NCBI GenBank assembly: GCA_902766345.1
Contig: CACXDK010000341.1
Span: 1 to 5,343 of the forward strand
Length of the DNA stretch: 5,343 nucleotides
Origin: an uncultured Spirochaetaceae bacterium
GTDB taxonomy: Bacteria; Spirochaetota; Spirochaetia; Treponematales; Treponemataceae
Reading direction: 5' to 3'
This document shows positions 1-5,343 of this stretch, piece by piece (positions within the stretch are counted from its first letter, which is position 1; each line of letters starts with the position of its first letter). Made by a program: the position numbers and the translations under genes. The notes beneath the pieces are model-generated. The model did not search any database. It saw only the letters and a program-made list of their open reading frames with translations, and was not told the origin of the DNA.

Positions 1-753
1 CTGGGGCTTTTAAATTTTATATCCATCGTAATTATAATCATGTTCCTTATTCATTCCGTATACAAAACAAAAATTCGGGAACAGGAAATGATTGTTGCAC
101 GTCAGAATGCAGAACTTCTTGCTCTTAGGGGGCAGATAAATCCACACTTTCTTTTTAACATGCTTGAAAGCATTAGAATGCATTCTGTAATAAAAGAAGA
201 AAACGAGACCGCACAGATGATACAGAGTCTTGCACATATTCAGCGGCAATATGTTGACTGGGGTGCAGACAGGGTAACGGTGGCTCAGGAACTGGAATGT
301 GCAAAAGCCTATCTTGAATTACAGAAGTACCGCTTTGGCGACAGGCTTAATTATAAAATAGAAGCAGATGAAGAATGTTCTAAAATATTCATTCCAAAAC
401 TAAGCATTGTTACTTTTGTAGAAAATTCGTGCGTACATGGGATTGAAAACAAATCTACCCCTTGCTGGGTTTTTGTACGTGCTGTAAAACTAAACGATAT
501 GCTGGAAATTGAAGTAGAAGATTCTGGCATTGGCATGAGTGAGCAAAAGAAAAACGAACTTATACAGAGCATAAATGAAGCAAGTATATCCCTTCTAAAA
601 GAAAAAGGAAGGGTTGGCATAATAAATGCATGTCTGCGTCTTAAGATTGCTACGGACAATAAAGTTCAGTTTATTATAGACAGCGAAGAAATGGTTGGAA
701 CCTGCTTTACACTGCGCATTCCATTAGATAACGGGAGGACTGGAATATTATGA
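1..753 (+). CDS. YesM-type sensor histidine kinase, C-terminal part (5' end outside window)
   Basis: Membrane sensor kinase that autophosphorylates on histidine and passes the phosphate to the regulator encoded next. The frame is open from base 1, so the ATG at 40 lies inside a membrane helix and is not the true start; 250 codons are visible, whereas YesM-family kinases usually have about 550-600 residues. Visible codons 1-21 are a hydrophobic segment (GLLNFISIVIIIMFLI), the last transmembrane helix. A charged linker follows, then the His_kinase-family phosphoacceptor region QINPHFLFN with His at codon 49 (bases 145-147). The HATPase domain shows an N-box (FVENSCVHG, codons 139-147), a G1 box (EDSGIGM, codons 173-179) and a G2 region (GRVGIINACLRL, about 203-214). 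Only about 28 residues separate the helix from the phosphoacceptor, too few for a HAMP domain. The missing N-terminus should hold the sensor, so the ligand cannot be read here. The family assignment is secure. Confidence 0.95.
   Translation: MGLLNFISIVIIIMFLIHSVYKTKIREQEMIVARQNAELLALRGQINPHFLFNMLESIRMHSVIKEENETAQMIQSLAHIQRQYVDWGADRVTVAQELECAKAYLELQKYRFGDRLNYKIEADEECSKIFIPKLSIVTFVENSCVHGIENKSTPCWVFVRAVKLNDMLEIEVEDSGIGMSEQKKNELIQSINEASISLLKEKGRVGIINACLRLKIATDNKVQFIIDSEEMVGTCFTLRIPLDNGRTGIL
733..738 (+). promoter_or_regulatory. Ribosome binding site of the response regulator, inside the kinase gene
   Basis: GGGAGG lies 11 nt before the ATG at 750, within the last codons of the kinase gene. The spacing is a little long. 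With the ATGA overlap it suggests translation coupled to the kinase. It supports the start at 750 over the in-frame ATG at 762, which would be 23 nt away. Confidence 0.6.
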
Positions 754-1874
754 TAAAGACAATGCTTGTTGATGATGAACCGTTCATATTAAGAGGTCTT
801 GGCGTTCTTCTTGACTGGGAAAAACAGGGATTTACTATTGTAAAGCGTGCTGAAAACGGACGGCAGGCGTATGAATATCTTTTGGAAAATGAAGTTGATT
901 TTATTATAAGCGACATAAAGATGCCCGAAATGACAGGTCTTGAGCTGCTTGAAAAAATCCGTGAAGAAAAACTGAGCAATGCTTATTTTGTAATTCTTAC
1001 AGGTTTTGCAGATTTCGGTTATGCACAAAAGGCAATAAGAAACAGCTGTACGGATTATATTCTTAAGCCTGTAGACATAAATGACCTTACTAAAATTCTT
1101 GAAAAAGTAAAGCTTCTCAAACAAAGTTCCGTAACAGGAAACTCTCTGCTCAATGCAGATTCTGGGTGGAAGAATGCAGATGAAGACACGCCTATAAAAG
1201 ACCGAAACATTATCTGCAAAAAAGAACTTGATGACCTTGTACTAAAAATCAACACCGCCGACCATCTTAAAATTAGAAAGGCTGTTGAAACGTTATACGG
1301 AAGATTTAAAGAAATAAATCTCAACGGCATAAGCATTTCGCTTAATATTAATTATCTTATTTTTAATTTGATACAGCTTGCTTCGGAACAGAATGCAGAA
1401 CTGAATCAGGAAGAAGCTTTAAACTTTATAAGCGAAAGCTCTCTGGATAAAGGCATTAGAACTGCAAGTCAGGAACATATCTACCGTTTTGCGTGCGACT
1501 ATGCCGATTACCTCATGCAGCTGCACCGCCAGATTCCAAGCAACGTCATGCATCTTATTGCGCAGGAAATCCACGACAATTATGCAGATAACATTACTCT
1601 TAAAAGTCTGAGTGAAAAATATGAGCTTAACAGTGCGTATCTTGGGCAGTTGTTCAAAAAGCAGTACGGCGTGTACTTTAAGGATTATCTTAACAGTGTT
1701 CGCATGGAAAAAGCTGTAGAACTGCTGTTAAAGACGGACATGAAAGTTTATACGATTGCAGAAGAAGTCGGCTACAAAGATCCTGATTATTTTGTAGACT
1801 TGTTCATAAAATCCAAAGGCTGCACCCCTGCTCGATTCAGAAAACAGAAGTTAACTTCTCCAGATTTCCAATAG
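750..1874 (+). CDS. YesN-type response regulator, receiver plus AraC-family DNA-binding domain
   Basis: Cytoplasmic transcription regulator of 374 residues, partner of the kinase just upstream, which it overlaps by 4 bp (ATGA). The receiver domain spans about residues 1-122: acidic pocket Asp8/Asp9, phosphoacceptor Asp55 in SDIKMPEMTG, switch residue Thr84 (ILTGFADF) and Lys106 in the LKP motif. Residues about 125-265 form a linker without a motif I recognise. The C-terminal AraC domain (about 268-367) has a first helix-turn-helix around 282-306 (ITLKSLSEKYELNSAYLGQLF) and a second around 331-356, ending in the classic signature GYKDPDYFVDLF followed by GCTPARFRK. All key receiver residues are present, so it should be phosphorylated. 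The length is close to B. subtilis YesN; some relatives have longer linkers. By position, its likely target is the promoter region in front of the binding-protein gene at 1980. Family and role as a two-component output are secure; the target is inferred. Confidence 0.96.
   Translation: MIKTMLVDDEPFILRGLGVLLDWEKQGFTIVKRAENGRQAYEYLLENEVDFIISDIKMPEMTGLELLEKIREEKLSNAYFVILTGFADFGYAQKAIRNSCTDYILKPVDINDLTKILEKVKLLKQSSVTGNSLLNADSGWKNADEDTPIKDRNIICKKELDDLVLKINTADHLKIRKAVETLYGRFKEINLNGISISLNINYLIFNLIQLASEQNAELNQEEALNFISESSLDKGIRTASQEHIYRFACDYADYLMQLHRQIPSNVMHLIAQEIHDNYADNITLKSLSEKYELNSAYLGQLFKKQYGVYFKDYLNSVRMEKAVELLLKTDMKVYTIAEEVGYKDPDYFVDLFIKSKGCTPARFRKQKLTSPDFQ
1846..1859. repeat. 14-bp perfect palindrome at the 3' end of the regulator gene
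   Basis: AGAAGTTAACTTCT is a perfect inverted repeat centred between 1852 and 1853. It lies over codons near the regulator C-terminus (KLTS), after the AraC domain. As RNA it gives only a 5-bp stem with a TTAA loop, and no T-run follows directly, so it is not a convincing terminator. It could be a protein-binding site or chance. Confidence 0.4.
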
Positions 1875-1897
1875 TTTTTCCCCTGTTTTTTTAAAGT

Positions 1898-1925
1898 TTG
1901 TCACGTTTCTTTCCTAGAATTGTCA
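1898..1925 (+). promoter_or_regulatory. Putative operator: TTGTCA direct repeat with 22-bp period
   Basis: TTGTCA occurs at 1898-1903 and again at 1920-1925, in the same orientation and 22 bp apart, about two helical turns. The bases after each copy also partly agree (TTGTCAnnTnT). AraC-family activators commonly bind two direct half-sites spaced about 21-22 bp apart upstream of the promoter, and the gene just upstream encodes such a protein. The sequence shows the repeat; its use by the neighbouring regulator is inferred. The downstream copy also resembles a -35 box (TTGACA with one mismatch), which would fit an activator site overlapping the promoter. Confidence 0.45.
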
Positions 1926-1946
1926 TTTATAATTTTTTATATAAAA
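1920..1946 (+). promoter_or_regulatory. Candidate promoter(s) for the transporter operon
   Basis: Two readings are possible. First, a perfect TATAAT at 1928-1933 could be the -10; the region 17 bp upstream (GTTTCT at 1905-1910) is a poor -35, as expected for an activator-dependent promoter. Second, TTGTCA at 1920-1925 could be the -35, with an AT-rich -10 such as TATAAA at 1940-1945, but that spacing is only 14 bp. Either places the transcript start a few tens of bases before the gene at 1980. The exact -10 cannot be settled by eye. Confidence 0.4.
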
Positions 1947-1967
1947 GTATTAAATCGTAAAAATACT

Positions 1968-1973
1968 AGGAGG
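1968..1973 (+). promoter_or_regulatory. Strong ribosome binding site that fixes the binding-protein start
   Basis: A full AGGAGG sits 6 nt before the ATG at 1980. It decides this start against the in-frame TTG at 1920, which would add 20 residues in front of a complete lipoprotein signal peptide. Confidence 0.9.
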
Positions 1974-1979
1974 ATCTTA

Positions 1980-3650
1980 ATGAAAAAGTGCTTACTTTCA
2001 GTAATGGCAGTTTTTACAGGAGCAGTTCTTGCCCTGTCACTCGCCGGCTGTTCAAAGGGGCAGAAAAAATCTGCAAGTGGCTATAAGGAATTTACATTCT
2101 TTGCTACAGTTCCAGAAGCAGAGCTAAACAGCAACAATGACATTCAGAACATTATTGCAGAAAAAACTGGCGTAAAGGTAAAAGAAACATGGCTTACAGG
2201 TCAGACTGCACAGGAAGCTGTCGGAACTCTCATTGCTTCAGGAGACTACCCTGACTTTATAGACGGTGGCGGATACGGCATGGTAAACCTGTACGAAGCA
2301 GGAGCACTTGTTGCACTTGATCCTTATCTTGATGATTATCCAAACATAAAGAAGTTCCTTACAGAAGAACAGTGGGATCGTCTTAAAATGCCGGATGGTC
2401 ACATCTACTGGATTCAGCAGTTTGAAAACATTCACGGAAAAGACACAACCTGTAACCATTCTGCAGAAGCTTTCTGGATTCAGAGCCGCGTACTCAAGTG
2501 GGCAAAGTATCCAGAAATTCGCACCATGGATGAATACTTTGATTTGATTGAACGCTACAATGCTGCAAACCCAACAATGGAAGATGGAACTCCAAACATT
2601 CCATACACCATCCTTTGCGATGACTGGCGCTATTTCTGTCTTGAAAACGCTCCTCAGTTCCTTGACGGTTATCCTAACGACGGTTCTGTAATTGTAGATC
2701 CAAACACAAAGAAAATCATTGACTACAATACAACTCCAACAGCAAAGAAATACTTTAAGAAGCTTAATGAAGAATACAAAAAAGGTATTGTTGACCCAGA
2801 AAGCTTTACACAGACTTACGATGAATACATTGCAAAGATTGCATCAGGCCGCGTACTCGGCATGATTGACCAGTGGTGGGATTTCTACTACACAGGCGAA
2901 ACTGCAATTATGGATGCAGGTCTCGACAAACAGGGCTGCTGCTACATTCCACTTCCAATCACAATTGAAAGAGGCATGAAGAACCAGTGGCACAACTCTG
3001 GTGGAGTTCTTAACACATCATCAGGTCTTGGAATTTCTACAAGCTGTAAAGATGTAAAGGGTGCACTCCAGTTTGTTAACGACATTTTGAGTCAGGAAAT
3101 TCTGAACCTTCGCATGTGGGGTGTAAAGGATGTTGACTACTATGTAGATGCAAACGGAAAATTCCTTCGTACAAAGGAACAGCGTGAAAAGAGCTATGAT
3201 CCTGCATATAAAGCTTCACACTTATGTAACTACAGATACTTCCCTCAGTATGAAGGAACAAGTGAAGACGGCATAAACGCAATGAAGCCAACAGAACAGC
3301 CAGAAGAGTTCTTTGAAGGACTTCCAGAAACAACAAAGGAAACTTTCAATGCTTACGGCGTAAAGACTTTTGTTGAGATGCTCGGAACAACTCCTGCTCC
3401 AGGACCATGGTATCCTATGTACTCATATTCTCAGACAATGACAACCGCAACCCCTGGTGGTCTTGCATGGGCAAAGATGGGAGAAATTAAACATCAGGAA
3501 CTTCCACGTGTTGTAATGGCACAGAACTTTGAAAAGGCATGGGACGACTATCTTAAGGTCTACAATTCTTGCAAGCCTGAAGACTTCCTTGCAGAAATGC
3601 AGGTTGAACTTGACCGCCGCATTGCAGAAGCTGCAAAGTGGAATAAATAG
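1980..3650 (+). CDS. Extracellular sugar-binding lipoprotein of an LplA/YtcQ-like ABC importer
   Basis: A 556-residue solute-binding protein that captures a sugar, probably an oligosaccharide, outside the cytoplasmic membrane and delivers it to the two permeases encoded next. A lipoprotein signal peptide is clear: basic MKK start, hydrophobic stretch about 4-21 and lipobox LAGC with lipidated Cys24. After a short tether (SKGQKKSASG), the mature domain opens like LplA-type CUT1 proteins (EFTFFATVPEAELN, then a stretch with IIAEKTGVKV and LIASGDYPDF). Aromatic-rich segments such as DQWWDFYYTGE and GPWYPMYSYSQ are compatible with carbohydrate stacking. The length is typical of the large LplA/YesO-like group and longer than MalE-type proteins. 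The gene uses more AAG lysine codons than the permease that follows, consistent with high expression. It follows a likely regulated promoter and is followed by a stem-loop. The family is secure; the ligand cannot be deduced. Plant cell-wall or host-glycan oligosaccharides are the usual substrates of relatives. Confidence 0.94.
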   Translation: MKKCLLSVMAVFTGAVLALSLAGCSKGQKKSASGYKEFTFFATVPEAELNSNNDIQNIIAEKTGVKVKETWLTGQTAQEAVGTLIASGDYPDFIDGGGYGMVNLYEAGALVALDPYLDDYPNIKKFLTEEQWDRLKMPDGHIYWIQQFENIHGKDTTCNHSAEAFWIQSRVLKWAKYPEIRTMDEYFDLIERYNAANPTMEDGTPNIPYTILCDDWRYFCLENAPQFLDGYPNDGSVIVDPNTKKIIDYNTTPTAKKYFKKLNEEYKKGIVDPESFTQTYDEYIAKIASGRVLGMIDQWWDFYYTGETAIMDAGLDKQGCCYIPLPITIERGMKNQWHNSGGVLNTSSGLGISTSCKDVKGALQFVNDILSQEILNLRMWGVKDVDYYVDANGKFLRTKEQREKSYDPAYKASHLCNYRYFPQYEGTSEDGINAMKPTEQPEEFFEGLPETTKETFNAYGVKTFVEMLGTTPAPGPWYPMYSYSQTMTTATPGGLAWAKMGEIKHQELPRVVMAQNFEKAWDDYLKVYNSCKPEDFLAEMQVELDRRIAEAAKWNK

Positions 3651-3665
3651 CCGCATTTCGATTTA

Positions 3666-3713
3666 AATAATAACAGCTGTACCCCTGCACAAACAGGGAT
3701 ACAGCTTATTATT
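3666..3713 (+). terminator. Long stem-loop between binding-protein and permease genes (partial terminator or mRNA stabiliser)
   Basis: The arms at 3666-3687 and 3694-3713 pair over about 19 bp: AATAATAA, GCTGTA and CCCTG on the left against CAGGG, TACAGC and TTATTATT on the right. There is one C/A mismatch, a 2-nt bulge (3674-3675) and a 6-nt loop (CACAAA). The core is GC-containing and the right base is U-rich (TTATTATT), with AAAAGAG following rather than a clean T-run. It begins 16 bp after the binding-protein stop. Similar inter-cistronic hairpins after binding-protein genes let some transcripts end there or protect the upstream message from 3' decay, giving binding protein in excess of permease. 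Which of the two applies cannot be told from sequence. Confidence 0.75.
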
Positions 3714-3731
3714 AAAAGAGACCTTTGTTTT

Positions 3732-3736
3732 AGGAG
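3732..3736 (+). promoter_or_regulatory. Ribosome binding site of the first permease
   Basis: AGGAG lies 6 nt before the ATG at 3743, about 18 bp beyond the stem-loop, so the site stays free when the hairpin forms. It supports the start at 3743. Confidence 0.75.
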
Positions 3737-3742
3737 CTGTCC

Positions 3743-4687
3743 ATGTTATTAAAAAATAATAAAGCAAAAGAACTAAAAGTTCCCCTTACAATGAAAGAAC
3801 TGAAAAGACAGAAAGTACTGATTATCTGGTCTGTCATTTTTGTTATTTACGGAATTATATTTTACTATCTGCCGCTGGCTGGATGGCTCATGGCATTTGA
3901 AAATTACAAGCCTAGAACTGGTCTTTTTCATTCACAGTTTATAGGACTTGCAAAATTTAAGCAGCTGTTTTCAGACAGATCTTTTCTTTTGGTAATTCGT
4001 AATACCCTTGCAATGGGTATTCTTAATCTTGTAAGTACATTTTTCATGGCAATTCTTTTTGCCATTCTTCTTAATGAAGTTGCAAGCAGAGGCGGTAAAA
4101 AAATTGTGCAGACAATATCATACCTGCCTCACTTTCTTTCATGGATTATTGTAACAGGAATTTTGCACGATTCCCTTTCTGGCACAGGCATTGTAAACGA
4201 CCTGCTAATAAAATATGGCATAATAGATCAGCAGATAAACTTTTTTGCACATACAAAATATTTCTGGCCTATAGTTGCTTTTGCAAATGTATGGAAAGAA
4301 ACAGGATGGAACGCAATCATTTACTTTGCGGCAATTACAGCTATTGACCCTTGCCTGTACGAAGCTATTGCCATTGACGGTGGCGGAAGATGGGCAAGAA
4401 TACGATATGTAACACTACCAAGCATTAAACCAACGTTCATCATCCTTTTAATTATGAATATAGGAAACGTACTGAATGCAGGTTTTGAAATTCAGTATCT
4501 TCTTGGTAACGGACTCATTCAAAGCGTATCTCAGACAATAGACATTTATGTTCTTAAATGGGGTATAAGTCAGAATGACTTTTCTCTTGGTACTGCGGCT
4601 GGCATTTTCAAAAGCGTAGTAAGTATTGTCCTTATTGTGATTGCAAACAAAATAGCAAAGCACAATGGGGATGCAAAGCTTTATTAA
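3743..4687 (+). CDS. ABC importer permease, LplB-like (CUT1 family)
   Basis: A 314-residue integral membrane permease, one half of the transmembrane channel through which the sugar from the binding protein passes. The basic N-terminal tail (KNNKAKELK, then KELKRQK) precedes a first membrane helix at about 25-46. The conserved early sequence YYLPLAGWLMAFENYKP is typical of the LplB/YtcP-partner group. Further hydrophobic segments lie near 84-111, 122-144, 173-199, 231-250 and 286-302, giving about six helices. The cytoplasmic EAA loop that docks the ATPase is plain: EAIAIDGGGRWARIRYVTLP, residues 207-226, with Glu207, Gly213 and Pro226. The length is normal for the family and the gene is complete. 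It follows the binding-protein gene after a 92-bp spacer with a hairpin, and precedes the second permease by 21 bp. Lysines are almost all AAA (17 of 21 by hand count), unlike the binding-protein gene, in keeping with lower expression. Confidence 0.96.
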   Translation: MLLKNNKAKELKVPLTMKELKRQKVLIIWSVIFVIYGIIFYYLPLAGWLMAFENYKPRTGLFHSQFIGLAKFKQLFSDRSFLLVIRNTLAMGILNLVSTFFMAILFAILLNEVASRGGKKIVQTISYLPHFLSWIIVTGILHDSLSGTGIVNDLLIKYGIIDQQINFFAHTKYFWPIVAFANVWKETGWNAIIYFAAITAIDPCLYEAIAIDGGGRWARIRYVTLPSIKPTFIILLIMNIGNVLNAGFEIQYLLGNGLIQSVSQTIDIYVLKWGISQNDFSLGTAAGIFKSVVSIVLIVIANKIAKHNGDAKLY

Positions 4688-4695
4688 ACAATATC

Positions 4696-4701
4696 AGGAG
4701 G
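4696..4701 (+). promoter_or_regulatory. Ribosome binding site of the second permease
   Basis: A full AGGAGG lies 7 nt before the ATG at 4709, in the 21-bp gap after the first permease. It fixes the start at 4709; the later in-frame ATG at 4742 lacks such a site. Confidence 0.85.
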
Positions 4702-4708
4702 AATAAAA

Positions 4709-5343
4709 ATGAATTACATTGCAAGACATAAAAAGCTGACAATGCCAGACAGAATCTTTAATATATGCAATTTTATCTTTATGGCATTGTTTTTAATCAT
4801 AACTGTGTATCCAGTACTGAATACTCTGGCCATTTCATTGAATGAAGGTACAGATGCATTAAAAGGCGGAATTTACCTTATTCCGCGAAAACTAACAATG
4901 AAAAATTACATTACGGTTCTGCAAAAGGAAAACCTTATCACAGGTGCTTACATTACCGTACTCAGAACAGTAGTAGGCACCCTGCTTGCACTCTTTACGA
5001 ATGCTCTGCTTGCCTTTATTGTAAGCCAGAAAAATTTTGCATTCAAAAAACCTTTGGCACTTTTCTGGATTGTAACAATGTATGTAAACGGAGGTCTTAT
5101 TCCTACTTACATACTTTACCGAAACCTGCATCTTACAAACAGTTTTGCAGTTTACGTAATTCCAGGAATGATAAGCTGCTTTAACATGCTGGTTATCCGA
5201 ACCTTTATGGAAGGCATTCCAGAAAGCCTTACGGAATCCGCCCAGCTTGACGGTGCAGGCTACTGGACTATTTTTGCACGAATTATTTCACCGCTCTGTA
5301 AACCTGTTTATGCGACAGTAGCATTGTTTGTTGCCGTAGGTCA
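4709..5343 (+). CDS. ABC importer permease, LplC/YtcP-like (MalG type), 3' end outside window
   Basis: Second membrane permease of the importer, partner of the LplB-like protein. It has 211 complete codons and no stop before the window ends; family members have about 290-300 residues, so about 80 are missing. The N-terminus (MNYIARHKKLTMPDRIFN) is followed by a membrane helix at about 21-44 containing the conserved YPVLNTLAISLNEG, then GGIYLIPRKLTMKNYITVL, both typical of this group. More hydrophobic segments lie near 79-105, 117-139 and 146-165. The EAA loop is present: ESLTESAQLDGAGYWTIF, about residues 172-189, with Glu176 and Gly182, followed by IISPL. The gene is in one operon with the first permease. 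Any ATPase or glycoside hydrolase genes downstream cannot be seen. Confidence 0.94.
   Translation, partial: MNYIARHKKLTMPDRIFNICNFIFMALFLIITVYPVLNTLAISLNEGTDALKGGIYLIPRKLTMKNYITVLQKENLITGAYITVLRTVVGTLLALFTNALLAFIVSQKNFAFKKPLALFWIVTMYVNGGLIPTYILYRNLHLTNSFAVYVIPGMISCFNMLVIRTFMEGIPESLTESAQLDGAGYWTIFARIISPLCKPVYATVALFVAVG

Noticed and set aside
40..42. ATG at 40 as the start of a short kinase
   Set aside because: The frame is open to base 1, the ATG is in the middle of a hydrophobic helix, and there is no ribosome site before it. The gene continues upstream of the window.
1875..1900. T-rich stretch after the regulator stop as a rho-independent terminator
   Set aside because: T-runs are present but no stable GC-containing stem directly precedes them; the nearby palindrome gives only five stem pairs and ends about 16 bp before the first T-run.
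1920..1979. In-frame upstream extension of the binding protein from a TTG at 1920
   Set aside because: It would put 20 residues before a complete lipoprotein signal peptide, has no ribosome site, and overlaps the likely promoter. The ATG at 1980 has AGGAGG at ideal spacing.
2485..2858. Repeated 11-mer GCCGCGTACTC at 2485-2495 and 2848-2858
   Set aside because: Both copies encode Arg-Val-Leu in the same frame of one gene; shared codon preference explains them and the flanks differ.
4141..4347. Small + strand open frame inside the first permease
   Set aside because: It overlaps a well-supported permease in another frame and has no family resemblance and no convincing ribosome site.
351..5131. 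Several minus-strand open frames of 70-111 codons across the window
   Set aside because: All lie opposite strongly supported genes, their translations look like reverse-frame composition (Ser/Phe/Cys-rich), and none has a recognisable domain.
1..5343. CRISPR arrays, tRNA or rRNA genes, insertion sequences, phage genes
   Set aside because: No regularly spaced repeats, RNA gene signatures, transposase motifs or terminal inverted repeats were seen; the window is almost wholly filled by five transporter and regulator genes.

Overview
The window is one tightly packed, AT-rich bacterial locus with every gene on the + strand. It holds a two-component regulatory pair followed by an oligosaccharide-type (CUT1, LplABC/YesOPQ-like) ABC importer. 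The protein families point to a Gram-positive-style carbohydrate-uptake locus of the kind abundant in Firmicutes (Lachnospiraceae, Paenibacillus, Bacillus) and in host-associated Treponema. Strong AGGAGG ribosome sites, moderate AT bias and frequent use of CGN arginine codons alongside AT-rich codons lead me to favour a gut or oral Treponema-like spirochaete, with Clostridia as the alternative. This is an inference held with low confidence.

Layout: (1) 1-753, the 3' part of a YesM-type sensor histidine kinase: its last membrane segment, the phosphoacceptor region and the ATPase domain. (2) 750-1874, a YesN-type response regulator (receiver plus AraC-type DNA-binding domain) whose start overlaps the kinase stop in an ATGA. 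(3) 1875-1979, a 105-bp spacer with a TTGTCA direct repeat at a 22-bp period, a TATAAT box and a strong ribosome site: the likely control region for the transporter. (4) 1980-3650, a 556-residue lipoprotein solute-binding protein. (5) 3651-3742, a spacer containing a long stem-loop (3666-3713). (6) 3743-4687, the first permease (LplB-like). (7) 4709-5343, the second permease (LplC/YtcP-like), cut by the window edge after 211 codons. No stretch over 300 bp lacks a gene.

How it probably works: the kinase senses an extracytoplasmic cue, probably the sugar or the loaded binding protein, and phosphorylates Asp55 of the regulator. The regulator then binds direct repeats before the binding-protein gene and switches on the importer. 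The hairpin after the binding-protein gene would allow much more binding protein than permease to be made. No ATP-binding subunit is seen, which fits families that share one MsmX/MsmK-type ATPase encoded elsewhere, though the window ends before the operon does.

I do not see a previously undescribed system here. The genes are recognisable members of known families. The points worth a second look are the putative operator and promoter layout, the inter-cistronic hairpin, the apparent lack of a HAMP domain in the kinase, and a 14-bp palindrome at the end of the regulator gene.
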